The position numbers and the translations under genes were made by a program. Below, piece by piece: positions 50,660 through 61,725 of a DNA stretch of 64,000 nt (position 1 is the stretch's first letter; the number at the start of each line of letters is the position of its first letter). This stretch comes from Mesostigma viride (taxonomy: Eukaryota > Streptophyta > Mesostigmatophyceae > Mesostigmatales > Mesostigmataceae), in the NCBI GenBank assembly GCA_009746045.1, contig RPFO01000080.1, forward strand, positions 1,743,183 to 1,807,182, written 5' to 3'. A model generated the notes under the pieces. It did no database searches. It had not been told where the DNA came from and saw only the letters and a program-made list of their open reading frames with translations.

Positions 50660-52092
50660 TGGTCCATAACTGGCTTGGATTGTTTCGCTGCCGCTGGCGA
50701 CACCACGCGTAGTCATTGGCCCATTTACTCTTGCCCACGGCCAGCAAGCCCAGCCTGAACTGCCTGAACGCTGGTGTTAATGACGCCCTCTGCTCATCGG
50801 TGAGGGTGTCATCATGGGTTGCAAATGCAGCTTGGATGCTGGCAGGGGGGGCTGCGGGGGTGCTGGCAGGGGGGGCAGCTTGGGTGCTAGCAGGAGGGGC
50901 AGCTGGTTGTGCATCAGCGTTTGCCGCCCGTGTGGCAGCACGAGTAGCTGGCCTAGGCTGGCCACGCTCTCTCTCGCAGCTCTCACGGAATGGCACCCTC
51001 TCCACAAACCAATAATTCTCGTGGACAGGGATTTCCTTAAAATGCTTGAGAGCAGACTCTTTGAGAGAAGGAGGAATGGTGGGCACGTATGCAGTGGGCT
51101 TGTTGGTCTCCAGAGCGCGTGCAGCGGTTAGGCGCCTAAGGAAGGCACCCATTGCCTCGGGGTTTTCCCTACCACCAACCTTGTTGGCCACAAGGTCAGC
51201 CATGTCATGATCCCTTGCCATGAGCACAATGCCCATGTTGTTGAGGACGCACCAGCTAAAGCGAATCAACAGCTTTGTTATCCCCTCCCCTGTCTGCGTC
51301 CATATCAGCTTCATGGGCGGCATGACTGCAGCAAAGCTGCCAGCCGACAGTACCTTATTGCCGTTCCAGCACGGCCCCTCCCTTGAATCCGAGTGCAAAA
51401 TCTGCTTTATATCGCTCGTCTCTAAAATGAGCCGCACAGCCCTGATGCGAGCAAACGGCTCGTCATCATGCTGTCGCTCGCTGAAACTGACGCACTTCCC
51501 GAACCTTGAAAACATGACGGAAAAGAGAGACTCGGGGAATGGGGATATGGTAAAATACTTGTCTGCCACAGGTCGGGGTTTCAAGAGCGAGTGAATTCGC
51601 CGCTCAATATGCACATACCACTCCGTCACGTCGACCACGGTCTTGCATTTCATGTCCGTGTCGCAGACTCGGCAGCAGAAATTGCTTGCGGCATTCACAT
51701 GCTCGCCGCAGTTTGTGCATGTCCGGAGGTTGGTGACCGCCCCTGACGTACGCCATGGGCGTCTTGGAGACCCAAAAGCCTGCATGAAACATGACGTTCG
51801 GGGCAAACGCAAATATATACGAATTATGGGTCTGCCAAGCCTGACGCAGCCTTGAAATTGGTCGGAAACACGCGGTAGCTCGGGAAACAAAATTGGCATC
51901 GGTAATAAAAAAAGTCGTTCGGTCAAAGTCTTTATCATTAAAAAATGCGTCGTTCATGATATAATAAAACCCGATCTTAGGGCGCACTTCATCGGGAAAA
52001 TTTTTTGCTGCAGTCAGGTGGGGTCGAGAGAAAATCTGTGAACAACCAAGGACCCACCTTTGAATGACGCAAGATGCTGTGCGCGTCCGCAA
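50660..52092 (-). pseudogene. unrecognised zinc-ribbon gene, frame-broken
   Basis: Two frames join near 51745. The first (from ATG 51957, open to 52092) has FNDKDFDRTTFFITDANFV and FAFAPNVMFHAGFW; the second has CTNCGEHV with CCRVC, a probable zinc ribbon, then WYVHIERRIHSLLKP, FSVMFSRFGKCVSFSERQH, RIRAVRLILE and a Pro/Ala/Ser repeat (APPAST units), ending with RQRQRNNPSQLW near 50660. I recognise no family. It meets truncated E2 at its C-terminal end, so the junction near 50620-50680 is a rearrangement or insertion boundary. It could be viral, transposon-derived or host. Confidence 0.4.
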
Positions 52093-52162
52093 ATTTTATG
52101 GCAAAAAAAAAATACTGGTGGATCAAATAACACCGTAAGAGGATAAGCGTAAAATTTCAGCC

Positions 52163-52495
52163 TTGATAATGCTTGTTTACACGCTCAGCATTGCCTGCCG
52201 GCCCGCCATGCCTGTCGCCCAGAATTCGGTCACCGTCGTGCACGCACACACCAAAATTTGCATTTCGCGCCACTTTTCGGGTACCGCTTACGAGGTCGGA
52301 CTTTGGCGCGGCTCGTACCGTTGTGATGTAACGCATTACCACGAGAAGGGGTCCCCACACCGCATTTCTTCGCTCTCTGTTCCTATGCAGAACAAGAAGA
52401 GGTGGAAGACCAATGTCCCGGCTCACACGCCAGCCCATGTGGGTAAGCCCCCTCCCCCAAAGCGGAAGGGGCGCTTTGGGGAGAAGTGTAGTTAG
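52163..52495 (+). CDS. short basic ORF, unknown
   Basis: A 110-codon ORF, divergent from the preceding gene across an AT-rich 70-bp gap with a run of nine A. It ends in a Pro/Lys-rich tail (KPPPPKRKGRFGEKCS). No motif is recognised and it may be an exon or chance. The rest of the interval to 52977 shows no gene. Confidence 0.25.
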   Translation: MIMLVYTLSIACRPAMPVAQNSVTVVHAHTKICISRHFSGTAYEVGLWRGSYRCDVTHYHEKGSPHRISSLSVPMQNKKRWKTNVPAHTPAHVGKPPPPKRKGRFGEKCS

Positions 52496-52977
52496 TATTT
52501 TGTAGACTAGATAGCTTAGAGTTAGCTTATTTCGATGTCGCGGCTTGACCCACCTCTACCCATTCAGCAAGGAATATGCATGTGCTGCATGATCTCCCAA
52601 CGGAGGCATGTTATAATTTTATTTGATTCTTTGATGTAGTGTCTTGGGGCATGATGCAGATGAGATTTGTAACTTCCGTGTAATTATGTTTCTAAAGAGA
52701 TTAGCATAGTACTCTAAACATGCCCATGCGCATGACACGCAAGTACTAACTTACTTACACCAGACCTGGCAATAAACAAGCATTGATGGGATGGACCCAG
52801 CGATACATAATGGGCGTGCATGCATAAACAATACACACTATGCATGGCCCAATGGGCATGCATTCAAATAATTACAAATGAAGGCCGACATGAGAGCACT
52901 GAAGCTAAACCAGACCGGGCCACAATTAACCCTCCAGCACCAAAGTTCCACTGCATCATGTAAGACAAGCCTGACAT

Positions 52978-53068
52978 CCATCCATCCATCCATCCATCCA
53001 TCCATCCATCCATCCATCCATCCATCCATCCATCCATCCATCCATCCATCCATCCATCCATCCATCCA
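52978..53068. repeat. (CATC)n microsatellite, 90 bp
   Basis: Pure CATC tract in the same orientation as the longer tract at 53852. The two flank an inverted-repeat element and may once have been one tract. Confidence 0.95.
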
Positions 53069-53851
53069 TTACAATTCGTTCAAGTGGCCCGCCGGAGCGG
53101 CTGTACAATTTTTCCCAGTGAGCGCGCTGCCAAGTGTACTTGTGGGCAAATTTTTAGGTGCCCCGTCACTTCGAGGTACTAAAAATTAGGCTACGGTACG
53201 AATTCAGCGAATTTCAGCGAATTTTCAGTCGAACCAAAGGAAGTGACGGCAACTACCAAAAAGTTTCCGTTACGAATTTTCAGCCCAACAATCGCGCAAA
53301 ATGAAGTGACGGCAACTACCAAAAAGTTTCCGTTACGAATTTTCACTCCCACACGTTTGCACAAGAGGAAGTGACGGCAACTACCAAAAAGTTTCCGTTA
53401 CGAATTTTCAGTCCCACACTTCGCGCAAATTTTAGTAGGGCTGCACGCAAGCTACCTTTCAAAATTTTGCGCTAGTATGGAACGCATTTCATTCGTCTGG
53501 AGGAACGCTGCCGGCCAACTACCCCCGTTCAGAAAGTTCCGCCGAAATTTACTTGAGATTTGGAAATCTGAACGTCCGCGCAAATTTTAGTAGGGCTGCA
53601 CGCAAGCTACCTTCCAAAATTTTGCGCAAGTATGGAACGCAATTCATTCGTCCGGAGGAATGCTGCTCGTCAACTGCCCCCGTTCAGAAAGTTGCGCCGA
53701 ACTTTACTTGAGATTTGGAAATCTGAACGTGCGGTTGGAGTTTCGCGGGGAAACCCAAGTTCCCGAGTAATTCACCAATGACGCGCTTCGAACACTTGCC
53801 CGCTAAAACCTAAGCAGCCGCTCCGGCTGGCCACTTAAACGAAACTTGATG
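53069..53851. mobile_element. small inverted-repeat element inside the CATC microsatellite
   Basis: Imperfect inverted ends of about 30 bp: near 53073 TTCGTTCAAGTGGCCCGCCG then GAGCGGCTG; near 53815 its reverse CAGCCGCTCCGGCTGGCC then ACTTAAACGAA. The inside holds three tandem copies of a roughly 62-bp unit (GTGACGGCAACTACCAAAAA then GTTTCCGTTACGAATTTTCA, 53245-53410) and two copies of a 152-bp unit (CGCAAATTTTAGTAGGGCTG start, near 53424 and 53579). Noncoding. A MITE-like element that landed in the microsatellite is the simplest reading. Confidence 0.55.
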
Positions 53852-54535
53852 CCATCCATCCATCCATCCATCCATCCATCCATCCATCCATCCATCCATC
53901 CATCCATCCATCCATCCATCCATCCATCCATCCATCCATCCATCCATCCATCCATCCATCCATCCATCCATCCATCCATCCATCCATCCATCCATCCATC
54001 CATCCATCCATCCGGTCCATCCATCCATCCATCCATCCATCCATCCATCCATCCATCCATCCATCCATCCATCCATCCATCCATCCATCCATCCATCCAT
54101 CCATCCATCCATCCATCCATCCATCCATCCATCCATCCATCCATCCATCCATCCATCCATCCATCCATCCATCCATCCATCCATCCATCCATCCATCCAT
54201 CCATCCATCCATCCATCCATCCATCCATCCATCCATCCATCCATCCATCCATCCATCCATCCATCCATCCATCCATCCATCCATCCATCCATCCATCCAT
54301 CCATCCATCCATCCATCCATCCATCCATCCATCCATCCATCCATCCATCCATCCATCCATCCATCCATCCATCCATCCATCCATCCATCCATCCATCCAT
54401 CCATCCATCCATCCATCCATCCATCCATCCATCCATCCATCCATCCATCCATCCATAGTCCATCCATCCATCCATCCATCCATCCATCCATCCATCCATC
54501 CATCCATCCATCCATCCATCCATCCATCCATCCAA
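53852..54535. repeat. (CATC)n microsatellite, about 680 bp
   Basis: Nearly pure CATC with two visible interruptions (CCGGTCC near 54013 and CATAGTCC near 54456). Frames of Ile-His-Pro-Ser type are artefacts. Confidence 0.97.
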
Positions 54536-54560
54536 TAATAATATTGTGGTTTTACCGGAG

Positions 54561-54594
54561 TAGGATACATTTGCACGGCTTCAAATGTATCCTA
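54561..54594. other. hairpin, 12-bp stem
   Basis: TAGGATACATTT and AAATGTATCCTA, separated by 10 bases. A second palindrome lies near 54648 (TTTGGCAAGCAT and ATGCTTGCCAAA). The interval 54536-55080 is otherwise AT-rich without a gene. Confidence 0.6.
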
Positions 54595-55096
54595 AATGCA
54601 CCATTGGCAAACATGGTTTCTGGACATGGTCGATATCATTCATATGTTTGGCAAGCATTATATGATCATGCTTGCCAAAGATGTTGTCTCTTTTCATATT
54701 TCACACATATATTATCGGCCTCGGCGTGCCATGCTTCCACGTTTGTTGTCTCTTTTCATATATTGTAAATATGATCAATAAAATTCCAAACATGACCATG
54801 TTGGAGACTTCAAGTGGAGCATCATGATTACTGTTTTCACTATTACGTAACCCATGGTTCATGTTAACATGCCATAATGAGCAATCCTATCGACCCCATG
54901 ACTAATGGTGAAGTTAATAAAGTTACATCGTGGCACGTCACTAACTCACTACAGCATCAAGTTGCATCATTGTGCATAAAGTAGTTTAGCACTGAGTTGG
55001 CATGCCAACACCAGGTACACTAAATAAATTAAAACCAGAATTGATAAACAATTAACCCAGTATCCAAATACAGTATATCCATGTATATGCAGGTCG

Positions 55097-55635
55097 GTTT
55101 GTATTTGCACACTGTCCTCCTGACGGTGGTGCTCGCCATGATTCGGTCGGTTTTCCCCCACGCGAACATCCGGTCCGAGGATGCGGATGGCGCTGCCTTC
55201 TATTCCCCCAACCACCGGCCTGACATCGTGGTGCTGGACTTTGAGGGGGGTGGCCGGCATCTGCTTATTGACGTTTCGGTGGCGCGGCCCTTGGCTCTTA
55301 GCCACGTGGCTGGGGCCTCCCTCACGGCAGGTTACACGGCGGACCGGGCGGAGCGGGCCAAGCTCCTGGCCTACGGCGACGTCGGGCACCATCGTGTGGT
55401 GCCCTTTGTCCTGGAGGAGTTTGGGGCCATGGGGCCCCTGACCTCCGCCTTCTTCAAGGAGTGTTGCCGGCTCCGGGAGGACCGGCTGGACCTGGAGGGC
55501 CAGCGGGCCCCATGGTCGGCGCGGACCTGGACGTCATATTGGCGTCAGCGCTTGTCGGTGGCGCTGACTCGGGCCATGGCGGACATCATGCTCCGCCGTA
55601 CGCGGGCTGATTTTGCGGTGCAGCAGGGCTATTAG
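55097..55635 (+). pseudogene. C-terminal end of a LINE polyprotein, nuclease-like domain
   Basis: The frame carries RPDIVVLDFEGGGRHLLIDVSV, the Asp...Asp-x-x spacing of a PD-(D/E)XK-like fold, then RAERAKLLAYGDVG, VPFVLEEFGAMGPLTSAFF and WRQRLSVALTRAMADIMLRR. I know this arrangement from the C-terminal ends of reverse-transcriptase polyproteins in protists, fungi and corals. The RT itself was lost by 5' truncation. Codon use is strongly GC-rich compared with the flanking AT-rich DNA. Confidence 0.6.
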
Positions 55636-55777
55636 GTTCCTCCCGTTAGGCGTTTCCATTGGTCTTATCGTACTTCGTAGTATAGAGCTTTGACATGGCT
55701 CTGTATATAGGTTTATAGCTGGGCGTTTGCTTTGGTTTGAGTGATTTCACTCTGCTGTAAGTAATTATATTTTTAAT
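55097..55777 (+). mobile_element. 5'-truncated LINE tail with 16-bp target duplication
   Basis: Direct repeats ATGTATATGCAGGTCG at 55081-55096 and 55778-55793 bound a 681-bp insert. The insert holds the last 180 codons of a non-LTR ORF and a short 3' region ending AT-rich (TAATTATATTTTTAAT). It is a different family from the 12-18 kb LINE. Confidence 0.8.
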
Positions 55778-55793
55778 ATGTATATGCAGGTCG

Positions 55794-56185
55794 TACTACA
55801 GGTACAGCCACGGCTGCCACGCGGCTTCTGCAGCGATCACGCTCTTTCTCCTAGACAATTGCTCTACTGGTCCCTACAGGTCGGTCGACTTGGACCATGA
55901 TGCGTCAAGAACAGTTAATTGACCGACTTAAACAAGATGTTTGTCTACATGCAGCTGTCTGCACCTAACTAACGCGAAACCGCGTGCTACCAAATATAGG
56001 GGGAAATGCATGAGTAACACATGTCAACGCACAACCGGTGGAAGTCACGCGATACCAACCGCGGCAACAGTGGTGTGAACATAGCGGGCACTGACATGCA
56101 AAAAAGCACCAGCAGCGGCATCAGTAGCAAATTGTAGTAGCGGAACAATAGCCACTACATCAATGCAACAACACATCAGCCCAGC
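55794..56185. other. no gene seen
   Basis: Mixed-composition spacer with scattered short AGCAGC-type runs near its end. Nothing supports a gene on either strand. Confidence 0.6.
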
Positions 56186-56580
56186 AACACAGCAGCAGCA
56201 TGACCGTAGCACAGCAGCAGCACAACTGTAGCACATCAACACGGCCGCATAGCAGGAGCACAAGTCAGCGCAGCAGCAACTTAGTATGCCGATTCCTGAA
56301 TTTCCTATCAGTGGACTATAGTCCATTGATAGGAAATTCACTAATAGGCAGTACTAGCTCAGCAGCACGGCAGCAATGCAGCAGTGCATCAACACAGCAG
56401 CACAGCACGACAGCAATACATCAGCGGCACGGCAGCAATGCAGCAACACATCAGCACAATAGCACAGCAGCAGCACGGCAGCAATGCAGCAGCAGTAGCA
56501 TGGCAGCACAGCAGCAGCAGCAGCACATGAGCAGCTCAATGACAACAACGCTGCTTGCGCTTCAGCAGTCGTCGTCGTCG
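56186..56580. repeat. CAG/ACAGCAGC-rich low-complexity stretch
   Basis: Irregular AGCAGCAC and CAGCAGCAG runs across about 400 bp, interrupted by the hairpin at 56288-56334. Confidence 0.8.
56288..56334. other. palindrome in CAG-rich DNA
   Basis: GAATTTCCTATCA and TGATAGGAAATTC pair around a centre GTGGACTATAGTCCAT, itself a palindrome (GGACTATAGTCC). It is the only non-CAG sequence in the stretch and could be a foldback remnant. Confidence 0.6.
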
Positions 56581-58092
56581 TCATCGTCATCGGCAAGGAT
56601 GAGCGCTCGCTTCCGACGCCGGGAGGCGCCTGCGTTGTTGTTCTCCGCCACAACGTCGCTGGGTGGAACCATCTCGCGCAATCGAGCCTCGGCCAGGGTG
56701 ATATCCGGCGCTTGCAACGCAGGGACGACCACACCGGGGCACCCGCAGATCTGTGCCTCCAGCTCGTGGAGAGGCACGCAAGAAACCGCGTCCTCCTCCC
56801 AACGGGCACCCCAGTACATGGCTACCATGTCGTTTTGCGTGTCGACAACAGCGACACGACCATGGTACCTGCCGTCCCGGCTTTCGGTGCGACCGTCCGC
56901 GGATGTCACACGCTCCGACGCCCAATGACACACGACTTGCCCTACGAGGTTGCGGCTGCCACTCTTGACCTGCAGCGTTACGCCTTCCCAGCATGCCTTC
57001 GCCATGCCGACGATGCCCTTCGAGCATTCAGCATCTTGCCACTTCACGACCGGGTGTTCCGCGTCATAGGGCACCTCCTTCAGCGCCTTTAGGCACTCCT
57101 TGGTGAGCTTTTTGTTCGCACCCAAGGAGACTCCATGGGGCGGCTGACCTCGCTTGCCCACCACTTGTGTCAAGACGAGGTCTGAGGCGGTGATGATCAC
57201 CGTGTGCGCCGCAGTGGTTGGCGGATGGGGCCATTGCGCAATGTCTGTATTCCACGGGTGCCACGTGTCATGCAAATGCTTAGCGCGGTATACAAAGAGC
57301 TCAATAGAAGGTTGGCCGCCATCCTCCTTCGCAACCACCTCCTTGATGATGCCAACGAGGACTGGAGTCCACGTGAGCTTCGAGTTGCAGAGAATACCAG
57401 CTGAAGGGTGCCAGTATAGAACAGCGGAGCCTTTCTCAACGCCTTGCATGCGCTTCAAGTAAGCGACCTTGGCTGCCATGGCCCTGTCTTCTGCCGCCCA
57501 TTCCTGCTGTGTGTGGCCATCATGACGAACTCGGTCTACCAGCGGGGTGACGCGCACCGCCTCTGCGTCGACCAACGCCATGAAGTGCTCTTCTTGCGTC
57601 GGTGGTGGTTCAGGCGCTGCATCGTGCTCACGCAGGGCGGAGATGTCCGCGCGAGATGGCCACGGCAAAGGGCGCCACTCCTCAGGCACCTCCTCAGGGG
57701 CATGTGGGACTTGACTTGCGAAAAAAGGCCTTGTTTGGCTTGATGGTGTCGGGCGGAAAGTACCACTGCCAGATGCCATGGGGCAACTTCTCGACCCTTG
57801 TTTTGATCGACTCCAGCTCCTTCCCCAGAAACTCCATGTTCAATGGTGCGAAGGCTGGGGTGTCCTGCAACATCGGAATGCGGTCTGGATCCACAAGTCG
57901 GACGCCAAACAGCGGCCGCCCCTCCGCATCAAACCTGTATGGCTGTGTCATCGCCTTCCCGCACCGTGGCGCGCCTTCCTGTCGAGTCCCCGCGGGCTGC
58001 CACGGCGTCTTTTGGGACTCCGTGGTCCGGTAGGACAACCAGGTCTCTGTGTTGCCCTGTACCTGGAAGAAGACGGCGTGGTGCACCTTCAT
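56562..58092 (-). pseudogene. unknown protein, two frames, end of a broken gene
   Basis: Frame 1 (57694 to ATG 58092): MKVHHAVFFQVQGNTETWL, GVRLVDPDRIPML, PHGIWQWYFPPD. Frame 2 (56562-57779): EEVPEEWRPLPW, AVLYWHPSAGILC, VVKWQDAECSKGIVGMAKAC, GRVAVVDTQNDMVAMYWG and an acidic tail. The frames switch at a T6 run near 57727, so one indel would make a single ORF of about 510 codons. The acidic C-terminus is encoded by GTC/GTCATC repeats. No family recognised. It may be the C-terminal part of the gene at 59526-62409, which is on the same strand just upstream of the minisatellite. Confidence 0.45.
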
Positions 58093-58104
58093 TGAGCGAC
58101 CGCG

Positions 58105-59485
58105 TTTTTCAGGCACCGGCTGTGCCGCTCCGCCGCCCGCCGGCTGCGCCGCCGGCCCGCCGCGCGCCGGCTGCCCCGCCCCGTAGCCCGTCGACAGCCC
58201 CGCCCCGCCGCATGCCAGCTGCGCCGGCCCGCCGCCCACGCGCGCCGGCAGCGCCGTTGGCCCCCCGCGCGCCGACGGCCCTGCCCCGCCGCCCGTTGAC
58301 AGCCCCGCCCCGCCGCATGCCAGCTGCGCCGGCCCGCCGCCCATGCGCGCCGGCAGCGCCGCTGGCCCCCGCGCGCCGACGGCCCTGCCCCGCCGCCCGT
58401 CGACTGCCCCGCCCCGCCGCCCGTCGACAGCCCTGCCCCGCCGCATGCAGGCTGCGCCGCCGCTGCCACCTCGCTGCGCGCTGGCTGCGCCACCTCGCCG
58501 CCCGCCGACGGCGCCGCCCCGCCGCGCACCGGCTGCCCCGCCCCGCCGCCCGTCGACTGCCCCGCCCCGCCGCATGCCAGCTGCGCCGGCCCGCCGCCCG
58601 CGCGCGCGGCAGCGCCGCTGGCCCCCCGCGCGCTGACGGCCCTGCCCCGCCGCCCGTCGACTGCCCCGCCCCGCCGCCCGTCGACAGCCCCGACCCACCG
58701 CATGCCAGGTGCGCCGGCCCGCCGCCCGCGCGCGCCGGCAGCGCCGCTGGCCCCCCGCGCGCTGACGGCCCTGCCCCGCCGCCCGTCGACTGCCCCGCCC
58801 CGCCGCCCGTCGACAGCCCCGCCCCGCCGCATGCCAGCTGCGCCGGCCCGCCGCCCACGCGCGCCGGCAGCGCCGCTGGCCCTGCCCCGCCGCCCGTCGA
58901 CTGCCCCGCCCCGCCCGTCGACAGCCCCGCCCCGCCGCATGCCAGGTGCGCCGGCCCGCCGCCCATGCGCGCCGGCAGCGCCGCTGGCCCCCCGCGCGCC
59001 GACGGCCCTGCCCCGCCGCCCGTCGACAGCCCCGCCCCGCCGCATGCCAGCTGCGCCGGCCCGCCGCCCGCGCGCGCCGGCAGCGCCGCTGGCCCCCCGC
59101 GCGCCGACGGCCCTGCCCCGCCGCCCGTCGACTGCCCCGCCCCGCCGCCCGTCGACAGCCCCGCCCCGCCGCATGCCGGCTGCGCCGCCGCTGCCACCTC
59201 GCTGCGCGCTGGCTGCGCCACCTCGCCGCCCGCCGACGGCGCCGCCCCGCCGCGCACCGGCTGCCCCGCCCCGCCGCCCGTTGACTGCCCCGCCCCGCCG
59301 CGTGCCGGCTGCGCCGGCCCGCCGCCCACGCGCGCCGGCAGCGCCGCTGGCCCCCCGCGCGCCGACTGCCCCGCCCCACCGCCCGCCGACTGCCCCGCCC
59401 TGCCGCGCACCGGCTGCGCCGCCCCGCTGCCCGCCGACTGCCCCGCCCCGCCGCGTGCCGGCTGCGCCGCCGCCGGCAGTCGCCT
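58105..59485. repeat. GC-rich minisatellite, about 1.4 kb
   Basis: Variable tandem units of very GC-rich sequence containing CCCCGCCCCGCCGC, GTCGACAGCC or GTCGACTGCC, ATGCCAGCTGCGCCGGCCC and GCGCCGGCAGCGCCGCTGG. All three minus-strand frames are open through most of it, and also plus frames, because stop codons are rare in such DNA. The minus frame continues into the 58092 ORF (GRSMKVHH), so part of it may once have been translated as an Ala/Gly/Arg-rich linker. Confidence 0.9.
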
Positions 59486-59525
59486 TTGCAGTAGGTGCGC
59501 CAGACGCGGTAGAATACGTTGTAGC

Positions 59526-59639
59526 CTATAGCACCTTGGCCCCTTCCCCCGCTTCTGCCACCACGTCTACAACGTACACGGCGTGCATCTCCTTGATGGA
59601 CATGACGTCCATGAAGACAACGCCAGCATGAGTCGGGTC
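59526..59639 (-). pseudogene. broken gene, C-terminal codons beyond foldback array
   Basis: With the 2081-bp array and one ATGGT copy left out, the frame of the 61726-62409 segment continues here as DPTHAGVVFMDVMSIKEMH, VYVVDVVAEAGEGAKVL and stops at TAG (59526-59528). After the stop the same frame is open into the minisatellite. Confidence 0.55.
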
Positions 59640-59644
59640 ATGGT

Positions 59645-61725
59645 AGTTATTATAAATAGTGACGGAACCTTTTTGCCACTTGGGCAATTAGGTCCGTCAC
59701 TATTTATCCGGCGAAAACCACTCGCCGGTATCTATTCCGCGTTAAGTTCACGTGAACGTGGCGCGGAATTGATACCGGCGAGTGGTTTTCGCCGGATAAA
59801 TAGTGACGGACCTAATTGTCCAAGTGGCAAAAAGGTTCCGTCACTATTTATAATAACTAAAACGTCGTAGTGTGGGGGCCGATATCTATCGTACCGCTGA
59901 TGCCTACTGCAGTACCGAATCTCGCCTTAACGATATTCCAACCGGGCATATTTTCCCTTCTGGCACTTTCGGTTGGCCTTCTGGTATCAATTCCTTCCGG
60001 TATTCGGAAATGCCCGTGTCACCACGAGGATTCAAACCCCCGACTTACGAGGTCTTAGTTATTATAAATAGTGACGGAACCTTTTTGCCACTTGGGCAAT
60101 TAGGTCCGTCACTATTCATCCGGCGAAAACCACTCGCCGGTATCAATTCCGCGCCACGTTCACGTGCACTTAACGCGGAATAGATACCGGCGAGTGGTTT
60201 TCGCCGGATAAATAGTGACGGACCTAATTGCCCAAGTGGCAAAAAGGTTCCGTCACTATTTATAATAACTAAGACCTCGTAAGTCGGGGGTTCGAATCCT
60301 CGTGGTGACACGGGCATTTCCGAATACCGGAAGGAATTGATACCAGAAGGCCAAACGAAAGTGCCAGAAGGGAAAATATGCCCGGTTGGAATATCGTTAA
60401 GGCGAGATTCGGTACTGCAGTAGGCATCAGCGGTACGATAGATATCGGCCCCCACACTACAGTTATTATAAATAGTGACGGAACCTTTTTGCCACTTGGG
60501 CAATTAGGTCCGTCACTATTTATCCGGCGAAAACCACTCGCCGGTATCTATTCCGCGTTAAGTTCACGTGAACGTGGCGCGGAATTGATACCGGCGAGTG
60601 GTTTTCGCCGGATAAATAGTGACGGACCTAATTGCCCAAGTGGCAAAAAGGTTCCGTCACTATTTATAATAACTAAAACGTCGTAGTGTGGGGGTCGATA
60701 TCTATCATACCGCTGATGCCTACTGCAGTACCGAATCTCGCCTTAACGATATTCCAACCGGGCATATTTTCCCTTCTGGCACTTTCGTTTGGCCTTCTGG
60801 TATCAATTCCTTCCGGTATTCGGAAATACCCGTGTCACCACAGGGATTCGAACCCCCGACTTACGAGGTCTTAGTTATTATAAATAGTGACGGAACCTTT
60901 TTGCCACTTGGGCAATTAGGTCCGTCACTATTTATCCGGCGAAAACCACTCGCCGGTATCTATTCCGCGTTAAGTGCACGTGAACGTGGCGCGGAATTGA
61001 TACCGGCGAGTGGTTTTTGCCGGATAAATAGTGACGGACCTAATTGCCCAAGTGGCAAAAAGGTTCCGTCACTATTTATAATAACTAAGACCTCGTAAGT
61101 CGGGGGTTCGAATCCCTGTGGTGACACGGGTATTTCCGAATACCGGAAGGAATTGATACCAGAAGGCCAAACGAAAGTGCCAGAAGGGAAAATATGCCCG
61201 GTTGGAATATCGTTAAGGCGAGATTCGGTACTGCAGTAGGCATCAGCGGTATGATAGATATCGACCCCCACACTACGACGTTTTAGTTATTATAAATAGT
61301 GACGGAACCTTTTTGCCACTTGGACAATTAGGTCCGTCACTATTGATCCGGCGAAAACCACTCGCCGGTATCAATTCCGCGCCACGTTCACGTGAACTTA
61401 ACGCGGAATAGATACCGGCGAGTGGTTTTCGCCGGATAAATAGTGACGGACCTAATTGCCCAAGTGGCAAAAAGGTTCCGTCACTATTTATAATAACTAC
61501 TACGACGTTTTAGTTATTATAAATAGTGACGGAACCTTTTTGCCACTTGGGCAATTAGGTCCGTCACTATTTATCCGGCGAAAACCACTCGCCGGTATCA
61601 ATTCCGCGCCACGTTCACGTGAACTTAACGCGGAATAGATACCGGCGAGTGGTTTTCGCCGGATAAATAGTGACGGACCTAATTGCCCAAGTGGCAAAAA
61701 GGTTCCGTCACTATTTATAATAACT
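59645..61725. mobile_element. foldback (palindromic MITE) array, six units
   Basis: Six palindromic units of about 214 bp at 59645-59858, 60057-60270, 60461-60674, 60873-61086, 61285-61498 and 61512-61725. Spacers of about 200 bp alternate in orientation (plus, minus, plus, minus); the last spacer is only 13 bp, the end of the minus-type spacer. Target duplication ATGGT (59640-59644, 61726-61730) flanks the whole. Units match those at 1298-2280 except TTTATAATAACT-side AAATAG in place of AAACAG and an extra G in CACTTGGGCAATTAG. Each spacer holds a tRNA-3'-half-like sequence. Confidence 0.88.

Noticed and set aside
57694-59531. Ala/Arg/Pro-rich ORFs of 360-560 codons across the GC-rich minisatellite
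   Set aside because: All minus frames and several plus frames are open together, which points to base composition, not coding. Only the part after 58092 has varied protein-like sequence.
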